Assembly (NCBI GenBank): GCA_037349105.1
Contig: JAYJMM010000102.1
Location: forward strand, 682,001-746,000
Length of the DNA: 64,000 nt
Reading direction: 5' to 3'
Source of the DNA: Limnomonas spitsbergensis
Lineage: Eukaryota; Chlorophyta; Chlorophyceae; Chlamydomonadales
In this document: positions 45,401 to 54,425 of the stretch, piece by piece
Layout of the letters: every line of letters begins with the position of its first letter
How positions within the stretch are numbered: the stretch's first letter is position 1
Translations under genes and position numbers: made by a program
Notes under the pieces: generated by a model
What the model was told of the DNA's origin: nothing
Database searches by the model: none
Seen by the model: the letters and a program-made list of their open reading frames with translations, nothing else

Positions 45401-48050
45401 GGGGCGGCAGCCAGTGACAGGGCTGCGCCCAAGGCAGCCAATGCGACCACGCAGGGTGCCGGTTAAAAGAGGGGCGGGATCCACAGTCTACGGGACGCCG
45501 CTGTCCAAGTTTACGCCCAGTGTGGGCAGACCTGTGCAGACACCCAAGGAGGGATCTAGCAGCCAGATGCGAGCAGGCGGCGGCCACAAGGAAATCCTGC
45601 GCGGATTTTATCAAGGTACAGCACAGGCGCAGGATACCAGACCTAGAGAGCCAGAGCGCTCCGGGACTGGGGGAGTAGTGTGCGGCAATGAGGAGTCAGA
45701 AGGACCGATCGGTTGGGCAGGAATTTTGCAGTGGGCAACAGACCTGTGGAAGCAAGTTTGCTCCAGGACGTTCTTGCATTTCCAGGACCAGGTCACAGCC
45801 ATTGAGGAGTTCAAGGCCCATCATCTGAGGGGATGGGCAACAAAGGCCATGCTGGGTATCCCCCACACAGGGCAGGACAGGGCGACGCTGTTAAGCGCCC
45901 TTGGACAGGTATCCAAGGGAAGGGCTGGACGCGAAGCAGCCCTGGCTGTTAAGGCCTTCGCAGATGAGTGGTGCAATGAGGTAACAGGAAATCAGGTGGA
46001 ACCGGGATCCGAGCCAGAAGATGAGGAGGACCAGGCATGGGAAGGATTTAAAACAGCGGGGCAGCGGCCTGAGGAGCTCAGGGAAGTCCAAAGGTGGCAG
46101 CAGCAAGCAAGAACCGCGCCAACCCCAACACTCAGATCTGAGGTTTTTGAGGTCAGCAGCGAGCCAAGCCTCAGGGGGCGGCCAAGGGGCAGGGAAGAGC
46201 CCAGGGCCAGTAGCCCAGCCGCCAGCGAAAGGGCGGAGTTGACTAGCCGATCGCTGGCCAGGATGGCTGAGCAAGGCGTAGCAACGCGCAGAGCAAACAG
46301 GCAAGAGTCCTATGCACTCCTGCGCATAATCGAGGACAAAGAGAACACAGGCCAGGAAACCCAGGTGGATTACATCGAGGAGTTCCTGAGGAAAAGGCAA
46401 GAGGGCGCAGCAAGAGGAACACAACAGGACGAGCCTGCAGGCAGTGTGCGCTTCAGTGGACCAAGAAGGCAGGAAACCAGAGGGGAAACACAATCTGATT
46501 CCTACGTCAGGAATTACACAGGAGGGAAACAGCCAAGCTGGCAGAGCCAGGAGCCGCCCAGGGGGCAGGCAGACGGCAGGGAACAGCCAAACTGGCAGAG
46601 CCAGGAGCCGCCCAGGGGGCCGGCAGAATACGGCAGGAGGACACAGCCAGGCGAGCCAAGCCAGAAGCCGCCCAGGGGGCAGGCAGAATCCGGCAGAGGA
46701 TCACAGCCTCGGGAATCTGGCCCAGAGGAGAGAAAAAGCAGAGATGAGGCTGATCAGCCGCCACCCGAGAGGAGCAGAGGCTCCGCGAGCGGGGCCGGCA
46801 GACAGTCGTCCGGGGGCGGACAAGCCCAGGATGGGGCTGGCCGCAGAAACAGCCAGTACCAGCGCAGTCGCAGCCCATCAGGGGGCGACAGTAGCGGATC
46901 TGGATCAGACTCCAGTTTAGACGAGTCGGGGTCCGGTGGAGCGGACAGGCGCGGGCCAAGGGCCAGGCGGGAGTCCAGCGACCAGGAAATGAAGAGGCTC
47001 GATAGGGAGCAGGCAAGGGTGAATATGCAGCTGCTGCAGCAGATGGTCCTGCAGCTGGCAGGGGTGGCCAAATATACCAAAATCCCAGCTATCCAAGGCA
47101 ACGTGCCGGTGTTGGATATGTCACACCCGGGCGCGGTTGCAGCCAAGAAATATTGCCAAGCGTGTGGCTATTGGGGATCACACAACAGACTGGCGCTGTC
47201 GGATGAACCACCGGCGCTGGCCGTGGTGGCAGGGGAAATTGTTGGATCCTGCCAGTCACCCTCGGCCATGGCCATGCTCGTGCGATCCCTGGCCAGGTTG
47301 TGGAACAACAAGCCTGCCAGTGTGGGGCCGTTGATGGTGGCCATCAGGGCAGCGCCCCATGCAGGGGACAGGGCCACCAAGGAGGTGGAAAGGATCAGGG
47401 GGCAGTGGGCCGCTCCAGCAGAGGAGCAGTGCTGTGCGGTTTCCCTGCTTACCCTGTGGATCAGGGTGGTAAAGGAGGAGGTGGGGAAGCCGACCTCGGA
47501 TGAGAGATCCGCGATCACCAACCTCAAGCTGGGAGTCAAAACAACCTTGGATCCAGAGGTCAAGCCAGAGGAGACAGTGGAGGCGTTTGCGCACAGAGTA
47601 CTGTCCACAGCAGAGCTGCTGCAGATCTCGAGGGATGCAGTGGACTACTTTGGCAGAAGGCACTCGGTCTCGCACATGTTCTATGAGGGGCTGCCAGTGG
47701 CCACCAGGGTCAAGCTGAGCAAGTTCGTGATCACTGTGCCAGGGTACTTGTGCATGACCGATGAGGAGCAGATCACTGTGCTGACGCAGCAGGTGGTGCT
47801 GTGGGAGAAGTTCGCCCTGGAAATGGGGGACCTGATGGTCACAGATCACAGGCCTACGGCAGAAGAGGAGAATGAGATGGAAGAGGCAGAAGAGGAGAAT
47901 GAGATGGAAGAGGAGGAAGAGGCGGATGAGGAGGAGGAGGCGCGAGAGGCTTCTTGGAGGGAGAGACTTTTTGGAGAAAGATATTCCTTGGATAAAGAGA
48001 AGCCAATGTCACCCAGCGAGCGGTCCATAGATGGGCCAAGGTGGCGCTAG
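42465..48050 (+). CDS. Gag-like structural protein, 1861 aa
   Basis: One uninterrupted frame fills most of the element; an in-frame GTG 17 codons earlier is possible, but 42465 is the first ATG after the TAG stop. It shows no homology I can name, so Gag-like rests on position and composition. From the N-terminus: an acidic/proline-rich region; a 25-aa segment (HLINCITAESAGPP...) repeated about 2.5 times near residues 328-380; nine 29-aa repeats (consensus core SRLCLQ-EAVPVTPV) at about 400-662; a possible zinc site C888-x2-C891-x3-C895-x6-C902-x-H904; a long Arg/Gly/Ser/Gln-rich disordered stretch at about 1230-1510 with repeated SQEPPRGQA; a helical, capsid-like domain at about 1520-1795 (including KYCQACGYW); and a Glu-rich tail. 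No protease or reverse transcriptase motif is visible. Confidence 0.75.
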   Translation: MTDVDLNPDRHQHPDAQRRSGRLRGLEPGVNPMEASDELAAEALLVAAKLAGPVGPPAGDSKVPEPGRVPPREAGAQADGSALVSHKGISRGGRVPQSTLDIPRQGLEYAQWLRQGGRTPELTLDPAVEVSQTSGANRDSGPEGAPEQDLPSGAGAVQRVKNEPDHGDQGAGTSAAPEGAAECGRARDLGSGPEYATQKRLMRVASAAQCVKKENGTMPRGGSQVIRKPADLQAVGGAQAATAEWPPVKRKEDLAQPRGWNRLGQWATGVWKSVCDAEQAGLSSLAVPQQRAPLEALTKCMEQPGNQVSLNGWSMFDILSSDSEPSPRHLINCITAESAGPPRQDSLVASEQLHLINCITAESAGPPRQDSPVASEQLHLINCVPIGNAFSPKPVTGGCEPSQLQVQASRLCLQKEAVPVTPVGIGGSEPSQLQVQASRLCLQRKAVPVTPVGIGGCEPDKLQVQASRLCLQKEAVPLKTVVAGGCEPGQLQVQASRLCLQMEAVPVTPVGIGGCEPGQLQVHASRLFLPREAAHVTPVAAAGCEPGQLQVHASRLCLQREAVHVTPVVTDGHEPCQLQVQASRLCFQMEDVPVTPVVAGGREPGQLQLQASRRCVQREAIHVTPVGIGGCEPGQLQVQASRLCLSREAAHVTPVVAGGCEPDQLHPWEQKLTQRVAEEPVGPSEVEDHEHRQAPVLVQMHQPEEDGPVTPPVPAAPGGVQVPISEPGAAQQASKQLEAAENPEGSEEQGISIPMLREKVNWYQQKLKGMARQLWMARQPGIAWQMRMTRQLRMMKRRLANKLQTLLPQDRAADSDVDEARSSRSPVPAPVNNSSSRNVCLVAFPAAVPADVELARLWEDCATGDRQQQMDTRNAMRQAMRYYPGRVCMFCGFECEHSDSACEHLMDANIQRGLEPGEDPAEASDAEIKREGAEIKPAVTRQAPQSGKEPQEKSAVPVGKPWADLISEEELPDPIQKEKGRQPVTGLRPRQPMRPRRVPVKRGAGSTVYGTPLSKFTPSVGRPVQTPKEGSSSQMRAGGGHKEILRGFYQGTAQAQDTRPREPERSGTGGVVCGNEESEGPIGWAGILQWATDLWKQVCSRTFLHFQDQVTAIEEFKAHHLRGWATKAMLGIPHTGQDRATLLSALGQVSKGRAGREAALAVKAFADEWCNEVTGNQVEPGSEPEDEEDQAWEGFKTAGQRPEELREVQRWQQQARTAPTPTLRSEVFEVSSEPSLRGRPRGREEPRASSPAASERAELTSRSLARMAEQGVATRRANRQESYALLRIIEDKENTGQETQVDYIEEFLRKRQEGAARGTQQDEPAGSVRFSGPRRQETRGETQSDSYVRNYTGGKQPSWQSQEPPRGQADGREQPNWQSQEPPRGPAEYGRRTQPGEPSQKPPRGQAESGRGSQPRESGPEERKSRDEADQPPPERSRGSASGAGRQSSGGGQAQDGAGRRNSQYQRSRSPSGGDSSGSGSDSSLDESGSGGADRRGPRARRESSDQEMKRLDREQARVNMQLLQQMVLQLAGVAKYTKIPAIQGNVPVLDMSHPGAVAAKKYCQACGYWGSHNRLALSDEPPALAVVAGEIVGSCQSPSAMAMLVRSLARLWNNKPASVGPLMVAIRAAPHAGDRATKEVERIRGQWAAPAEEQCCAVSLLTLWIRVVKEEVGKPTSDERSAITNLKLGVKTTLDPEVKPEETVEAFAHRVLSTAELLQISRDAVDYFGRRHSVSHMFYEGLPVATRVKLSKFVITVPGYLCMTDEEQITVLTQQVVLWEKFALEMGDLMVTDHRPTAEEENEMEEAEEENEMEEEEEADEEEEAREASWRERLFGERYSLDKEKPMSPSERSIDGPRWR
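43663..44455 (+). repeat. 87-bp in-frame coding repeat, nine copies
   Basis: Nine tandem 87-bp units within the Gag-like gene each encode 29 residues of the pattern QLQVQASRLCLQ, then EAV-VTPV, then GGCEP. Substitutions are mostly conservative and length is constant, so the repeat expanded in frame. Each unit has one or two cysteines at fixed places, which may matter for assembly. Confidence 0.9.
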
Positions 48051-49248
48051 GCTTCCAACAAAGAGGAGGAGTCAGCCCTTGCGGAGCTTACCGAGACCTG
48101 AGGCCAAGCCCAGTGCGGCAAGGCCGCTGAGCACGTGACGTTACCCACGCCGTAACTGGCAAGGAGCGGGCAGGCGCCAACAGAGCAGAAAATGCAGACG
48201 CAGAGCGGCTTGTCCTAGTACCCGGCAGGCAGTGGGCCGGCAGCCAGCGGACCGAAGACGGAAGATGCAGGATTGGAGTTAAAGCTATCGCAGCAACATA
48301 GTGAAAATTTGTTTCTCAAACACCGTAGCAGCAAGGCTACGGTAGTACATATGTTATGAAGATGATGAGCGAGGAGAATTAGTCAACTCGGGCGATGATA
48401 ACACAGCAGGGGGCGGATCACGCTGCTACGGCGCACATTTCCTGTGGCCATTGAAGACCAGGCGGCTATGGCGCAGTGGGGCGAGAGCAGCGGTTGTTCT
48501 TAGCTTGACCTGATAACTTTGAAAATTTCTCTGTTTGCTCGCCGGTAGTGGGCTGAACAGCCTGGATTTGTAGGATTCTGCGCATTGCGCTTCAGCTGAG
48601 ACTCGGTGGATTTTTTTAGTTCTGATTGAAGAAGGCCTGAACCAGGCAGATTTGCTAAGACGATTTGAGCTTCTACGTACATGTTTTCCAGAAGTTTAAA
48701 GATTCTGATTTCTGATGATTTCTGATGACTTCTGATAACTTCTGATGATTTCTGAAGGTTTCTGATGGTTTCTGATGGTTGCTGAGGGTTTCTGATGGGT
48801 TCTGACCCTTTATTGCCTGCAACCAAGCATGACACTGGTGACGGTACCGGATTCTGTGTGGTCCGCCACGGGTTTCAGTGAATTTTTCTTTGATGAATTT
48901 CCTTGTGAGGATGTCCTGCAGCACTTTTCCTGCAGTGGATTTTCTTCAGGGGATTTTTTTTACCGACTGGCTGGATTGCAGTCAGATGTTTAGGAGGCTT
49001 CAGTGTTAGGGAACTGACAAGTTCTGGGCGTACAGATTTTGCTTTGAAAACAGCCTGAACCAGGCTGATGTGTGTATATAGCCTGAACCAGGCAGATGCG
49101 GGGGACGGCCTGAACCAGGCAGATTTGCTTTGATATTTTGATCTTCTGAAGTGTACATATTGCCAGAAGTTTCTTTCTTTCAGTACCGACCCCTTTTTCC
49201 GGCTCCCAGCGCATGCCCTTTAGGCTTAACGCTGAGGAGCGGGGGGCG
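48051..49248 (+). other. 3' noncoding region of the element with palindromes and a short tandem repeat
   Basis: After the TAG-terminated gene there is no further frame of note. GCCTGAACCAGGC, a 5-bp stem with a 3-nt loop, occurs four times (48635, 49053, 49081, 49108). A 10-11-bp repeat of TTTCTGATGA type fills about 48705-48810. Two related segments containing CAGATTTGCT and CCAGAAGTTT follow two of the palindromes. Confidence 0.7.
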
Positions 49249-49492
49249 AGTGAAGTAGTAGGGGCGGTACCCACAAGACAGGGACACCCAGACATTACCC
49301 CTAGGCAGAGAGACTTCCTGCTAGGGCCGAACCTTACAGTAGCCAGTTAACAGCTCTTGTCTGAAGTACAAGGAGTCTGTGTGTACGGTAATGTACCGTG
49401 TTTATGAGTAGAAGGACACTTCTCTAAGGCGCCTTTACCGGAGATTCCGGAGTTTACCATATTGGCACGTTTACTGCTTTATGGTGCGACAG
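49249..49492 (+). repeat. split direct repeat B1
   Basis: 244 bp, starting AGTGAAGTAGTAGG and ending GTGCGACAG; identical in sequence and length to B2. It is separated from A2 by one base (C), so the junction reads GACAGCTGTC, a perfect 10-bp palindrome. Confidence 0.92.
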
Positions 49493-49493
49493 C

Positions 49494-50129
49494 TGTCACA
49501 ATATATTACCGTATACGTGACAGAACCGTTTAGACCGCAGTTAGCGGCCTCGGGGACTCCGCAGCTTCTCTGCGGAGTCTACGGATTTGAACTGAGACCT
49601 AGAAACCCGCTTACGCCGGTTGATTTGACAGATTGTACCGTATTCTGAATTGGGCCTGCCGGGTCCCTGTATCCCGGCAGTTGCCTAGGCTAACTACTTC
49701 GTCCCTTTCTAAAGGACAGACCTCTTATGTAACAAGCTCCGGCCGGCATCCAATGCATGAGGCCTGAGGTGTTCATAACGTCAGTACCTATATCAAGTCA
49801 AGACTAGCTCCGCCTCAGCTGAACTACCTGGAGACAAGTACCTCAGTAGTGAACCGAGACCCTGCCGAAGAAGAAGTACGCAGTCAACCTCCCGGCTACC
49901 TCACCGCGTGTTGCGCGGTAAGTGCCCTTAACATAGCCCAGCTGGATCGCGCCCAGACGGCCAGAAGGCCTACGCTACCATACGTCTATTGCTATACATA
50001 CAAATATCCAGCTCTACTGCTTAACTCGCTGAGCACTCGCAGCCAGTGAAGAGTCACTGAGCCTGCCCGTAGGCGTCCGTCACTGCCGTGAGGAAAGAAG
50101 TCCGCCACGGACCTGAAGCGCACATCGCG
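49494..50129 (+). repeat. split direct repeat A2
   Basis: 636 bp matching A1 along its whole length. It passes directly into B2 at CGCG|AGTGAAG. The same bases GCG precede B1. Confidence 0.92.
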
Positions 50130-50373
50130 AGTGAAGTAGTAGGGGCGGTACCCACAAGACAGGGACACCCAGACATTACCCCTAGGCAGAGAGACTTCCT
50201 GCTAGGGCCGAACCTTACAGTAGCCAGTTAACAGCTCTTGTCTGAAGTACAAGGAGTCTGTGTGTACGGTAATGTACCGTGTTTATGAGTAGAAGGACAC
50301 TTCTCTAAGGCGCCTTTACCGGAGATTCCGGAGTTTACCATATTGGCACGTTTACTGCTTTATGGTGCGACAG
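50130..50373 (+). repeat. split direct repeat B2
   Basis: Second copy of the 244-bp B repeat; it defines the right end of the element. The next bases, AGTGG, are flanking DNA. Confidence 0.92.
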
Positions 50374-50497
50374 AGTGGTCGATTCCCTTGACTGCTGACG
50401 GTGCTGCATTGCTCTGACTGTGCGGCTTCAGCGGTGTCGACTGTGGGCCAACGGACGTGGCATTTTGTATGTAGTTAAAATATAGACTATCACCTTC

Positions 50498-50916
50498 TAA
50501 TGTCACTCGCATAATTTAAGAGAACCCCAGTCTGTTCTGTGGGCAGACAGACCTTTCAAAATTCTGACAGGGCGGCCATCAGCCAAAATGTTAATTTTGT
50601 GTTGTGTTTCATTTTGACTCCTCTCAGGCCCATTCGGGCCATTGAGCCCACTGAAGCATCGTGGCTAAATTGCCATACCATACACATGAATACTCTTTTT
50701 GTTAATGAAAGGCCCATGGTAAGATGACAGTTTTGCTTTTCCAGTTCACGGCCCCTTTCAGCCCCAAACCCTAGTGGTCTTTCAAAATGGTCATGATGCC
50801 TATGCCTCAGAAGAAATCATTGGCTGGCCTTATGGTGGTGTCTGGTGACTCCCACTGCTTTGCCCTGCATGCCCACACATTATGATCCTGTACCGAGCCA
50901 GCAGTCCCATTTTGCA
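50498..50916 (+). repeat. dispersed repeat, segment Q, right copy
   Basis: Same 419-bp length as 39352-39770, in the same orientation, with scattered substitutions. It is followed directly by segment P rather than preceded by it. Confidence 0.92.
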
Positions 50917-51030
50917 TTGTACCCCCGGATAAGTTCCGTCCACACTTTACAAAATCCCTCACCCTCGCTCGGACCCTCACAGGTACTTCCCAGGCAAAAA
51001 AGGGGCGCAGCCCTTTGGCGCAGGGCTTTG
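50917..51030 (+). repeat. dispersed repeat, segment P, right copy
   Basis: Same 114-bp length as 39237-39350. It is followed by two extra partial copies of its own end (GGCGCAGGGCTT), a small local duplication. Confidence 0.9.
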
Positions 51031-51229
51031 GCGCAGGGCTTCGGCACAGGGCGCAAGCAAGGGGCGCAGTCTGATTCCTAGCTTCTGCCCAACGGGCTGT
51101 GTTAATGCGGTGCCTGAAGCTGGTGGGCAGGTGGGCAGAAACCGGTAAGAAGACACCCATGCGCATGGGAAGGCATGCAATACACAAAATGAGCATGGCG
51201 GCAGCATCGAAGAGTCACAAGCATTCCTT

Positions 51230-51625
51230 TGTGCCCTTCAAGACTCAGACATCCCTGGCGTGCCAGCCTTCAACGAGGCCATGCACGAAGAGGACTGCCT
51301 GGACTGGTTTCACGAGAACAGTGCGTTGATGCATGAATGGAGGAAAATAGCTTACACTGACGGCAGTAGCATGGAAATCAACCTCCCGGGAGGCAAGAAA
51401 GGCCAACTGTCCGGCACAGGTCTACATATGCTGAGTGCTCCACCAGGGCAGCAAGCCAGCAAGACCTCACCATTCACCCGGCAGGTGAAGGCCCACATCA
51501 ACAGAACCGAGCTGGCGGGGATCTACGGAGCCCAGACGAAGAGGCAGTCAAACATCGCAGTGGAAATTGCTACCTCTGTGTACCAAAGACGAAGAGCGCT
51601 TTGGTCCCCCATGTTTCTCTACTAA
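51230..51625 (+). pseudogene. LINE RNase H domain fragment
   Basis: The frame reads HEWRKIAYTDGSS, then a GTGLHML strand and INRTELAGIYGAQ, the first Asp (YTDGS) and the Glu (RTELAGI) of a ribonuclease H fold as found at the C-terminus of many non-LTR retrotransposons. It ends at TAA 51623-51625 soon after the Glu-bearing helix, so the later Asp and His motifs are missing. No reverse transcriptase lies upstream. It is a truncated, dead copy; it might come from the same family as the LINE at 57424, whose C-terminus lies beyond the window. Confidence 0.6.
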
Positions 51626-53010
51626 TACAAACGCAGGGAGTTGGAATGCAGCCTGGAGCTGATCATCGGCCAACTGAAACAACTGAAATCCGAATGATTA
51701 ACCGCTGACTTATACAAAGTGAAGGCTCACAAGTCACAACGGAGACAAGGAGAACGACATGGCTAATTTAGTTGACAAAAGGGCTGCAAATAAAAGAGAA
51801 CGGAAAAAACCCACCAGTACGGCACACAGCTGGTACGGGTCACGGCTGCCGGTAACTCTGTTTTAAGGCGTGAGGATGGCAAAGTGCGCTCACCGACAAA
51901 TGCGACATAGCAGTGCCCATCGCTCCGGAACCGTCACAACATGGCTCGTTCTTGCGTTTTGCAAAGTTCTGAGATGCCAGCGAATCCCGGCGCGGAAGAG
52001 GAGGGGAGCAAGACAGAACTCGAGACGCGAGCACTTGCGAATCTGACTGGTGGCCTAAAATCACACATGCGTGGGAGGCAAAAACTAGGCAAATCCGACA
52101 AAGGCGTATTAGCGTGTACTTCTTGACTTCCAGGGCTGACAGCGCGGGCTGACACTCTGAAAGCGGCTTGTATAAAGTCAGATCAGGCGTCGCTTCACTG
52201 GTGGAATAAGGCCCATATCCCCAATTCGCATTGAGAAGCACATGAACTTCATTTGAGGCACGCATCCTCCTTCGACATACTCACCTTCAGTCCTTCACCT
52301 GCCTGGGCAGTCTGATTGATGAACTAACTGATTACAACCAAATTTAAATTCACGTGTCAATTTCCGTGCAGAGAACGGAGCACGGCTCTCTGAACCATGA
52401 CGCTTGCACGGTTTTCTCCGTGTCGACCAGATTGCCTAGATTGCCACCAGCCTAAGCGGTTACGTTATGTACCGGCAAGTGTTACAACAACAGACCCTCC
52501 CTCGATTGCGCAGGGCAATAGGGTCCATGCAATTTCTAGGGCGCGGCTTCCCCCCCTCCTTCACCAGTATGCATGCCCCCATATAGCTCACCCCCCTGGT
52601 TCAACTCCTCAATCCCTACCACGCATTTACGCAAACATATTTATACCTGAGCAAGCCTAGATTTGTTGCTTTTCTTTGCCTTCTTGGGGCATAGGCTTGA
52701 GAGGGGCAAACATACTTCGGGTTGCCTTTTACTTTTGGGAGGGGTATTGCTTTTTATGTCATGCTGAATCAGCGCACCCCGCGTATTACTGAATTATCAG
52801 TTCCTTTATAAAGATTCCTGCAGCTCAACTCGGTGTACGGAACTGCTGTTGCAGTCACACTTTTGTGCTTTCTCTGGATGTCAGTGTAGTGTGTATTTTC
52901 ACACTTTAGCCTCCTTCTTAGTGGCTGCTTGGTTTTCTGCAGCCACTATTTCTTTCTTACTTGAAGCCCTGATTTCATAATCACCCTTTAATCTGAAGTT
53001 ACATAGTCAC
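51626..53010. other. no supported gene
   Basis: Unique sequence. Short frames on both strands have no recognisable product. Near 52795 TTTATAAAG is a TATA-like box, followed by CACACTTT and TTTCACACTTT-type short repeats. Confidence 0.45.
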
Positions 53011-53017
53011 TACTCAT

Positions 53018-53147
53018 CGAGCAAGCACAAACACTGCTCACTTTATTCGAGCAAGCACAAACACTGCTCGAGTATCGATCCATCCTACAGAACAAGTACC
53101 AAAACTGTTCGACCCCTTCAGTCTAAGCAAGCACAAACACTGCTTAG
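53018..53147 (+). other. cluster of four similar hairpins with covarying stems
   Basis: Four hairpins with 11-nt loops follow one another: 53019-53039 (GAGCA/TGCTC), 53047-53071 (TCGAGCA/TGCTCGA), 53090-53110 (GAACA/TGTTC) and 53123-53147 (CTAAGCA/TGCTTAG). The loop is AGCACAAACAC in three of them and AGTACCAAAAC in the third. Stem bases change on both sides together, so pairing is kept. This could be a structured RNA, a protein-binding array or part of an LTR-type region. Confidence 0.65.
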
Positions 53148-54317
53148 CCTTGGAGGTCTTCTCTTGATATTTCGGCCCTTATCAGGCATTCTCCAGCCTT
53201 CCAGCTGGTTTACCACCACCAACTCCATCAACACTTCATCAACAGCCAGTCCAGAGGCTCCAAGTCGACTCCCTGATCGATCATCAAGCGAGTCTCCCCA
53301 TCTGAAGATCGCCTACAAGCGACTTCCCACTGAAGATCATCGTACCCTATCACCAGTGTACTACATCTTCGACTGCTGCTACAGTCACCTTCGGAAGGGT
53401 CGACCCATCAGGCAATCCTGTCAACAGTAGAGAATAGTCAGGTAAGTAGTCCAGGGGATACTTATCTTAAATAGATCGACTGATTCCCAGGTTTACAGCT
53501 GGGAATTCGAGTCTCGATAGCAGTGATCAGGAATCTGTCATATTCCTGAAGTCACATCACTTTTCTAAGTGAAAGGGTGTCTTTCATACTTGCGCAGTCA
53601 TTTACTCGGCGCAGCCCTTAGCCCCGACATTTACTTTGTGTTCTTCTCTTTCTTTCCCTCTTACCTTCAGTTTCTTTTCTTCCAACGGGACAGTTGGGCG
53701 CCCTCGCGGCCGAGCCTTTTCGAGAAGGGCCCAGTGGTGCAAGCTTAGCCTTCACGAGTCCAGCCCCGTGAGGTGAGGGATGCCCTAGCTTTTGTAGAAG
53801 ATGCCGCATGGTTAAAGTTGTGGAGGGCTAAGCTCTAAAGGGCCGAAGAATCTAGCTTTACTTTACTTATTTTCCGGTACAAAATTTTCCCCTCCCTTCT
53901 GTTTTTCTCCAGGAACATTGAATGATCCAGCAAATGTCCACTTCCGGACACCTTTGTCAACGAACCACAACGAACTGCATGGCACATCCGGACACCTTTG
54001 TTAAAGAACCGCACCGAGCTGATTTTCATGTTCCCGTCCCCCACATAAGTGGTGGTCATGGCTGCATCAAGGTCCTAATCAGGGGGTCCTAGCTGTACAT
54101 TGTACCTGGAAGTGAGCTTGATCATCCCCTACCTGCCCCATGTGGCCGAGCGTTCAGCAGGGCCCACAGGGTAAGCACCATCGCAAGACAAACTGCACAG
54201 AACATCAAACATGTGACTTTCAACTTAGACTCCCCTCGCAATCTTTTAGTTTTCCTTTTGCTCGCAACCAGACGATTGGGCGACCGCAATCCGAGCCTTT
54301 TGAGCAGGGCTCAGCGG
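53148..54317. other. no supported gene; short recurring motif
   Basis: No gene is recognised. A motif of the type GGCCGAGC..AGCAGGGCCC occurs near 53703, 54143 and 54290, and in other forms elsewhere in the window. Confidence 0.4.
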
Positions 54318-54425
54318 TCAATGACGTTACACCCCCAGGCCCAGCTTAAAAAAGGCTTGGCAGTGTGAGGGCCGAACTGTTCGGTTGGGAGAAGAAAAAA
54401 AGGTCCAGAGGTGTAACATCATTGA
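54318..54425. repeat. inverted repeat with 16-bp arms
   Basis: TCAATGACGTTACACC (54318-54333) is complementary to 54410-54425 with one G-T pair, around a loop of about 76 bp. The left arm also appears inside both duplication copies (26954-26969 and the equivalent in copy 2), beside the same GGGCCCTGCTC-type motif. Confidence 0.6.

Larger units (their letters stand above)
41111..50373 (+). mobile_element. Gag-only retroelement with split direct repeats (A1-internal-B1-A2-B2)
   Basis: Four repeat blocks define the element: A1 41111-41746, B1 49249-49492, A2 49494-50129 and B2 50130-50373. A1 and A2 are both 636 bp and appear identical; B1 and B2 are both 244 bp and appear identical. The order A1-internal-B1-A2-B2 is the split-direct-repeat layout of PAT, Ngaro and Volvox kangaroo elements, which use a tyrosine recombinase. 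Alternatively A2-B2 is an 880-bp LTR (it begins TGTCAC and ends GCGACA) and a large insertion split the first LTR of a tandem pair. A GAGT stretch flanks both ends and could be a 4-bp target duplication under the LTR view. The interior has one long Gag-like gene and no reverse transcriptase, RNase H, integrase or tyrosine recombinase, so the element should need a partner to move. Confidence 0.75.

Noticed and set aside
42395..48039. Antisense frames within the Gag-like gene
   Set aside because: Shadow frames of a GC-rich gene and its 87-bp repeats; the plus frame is the only one open over 5.6 kb.
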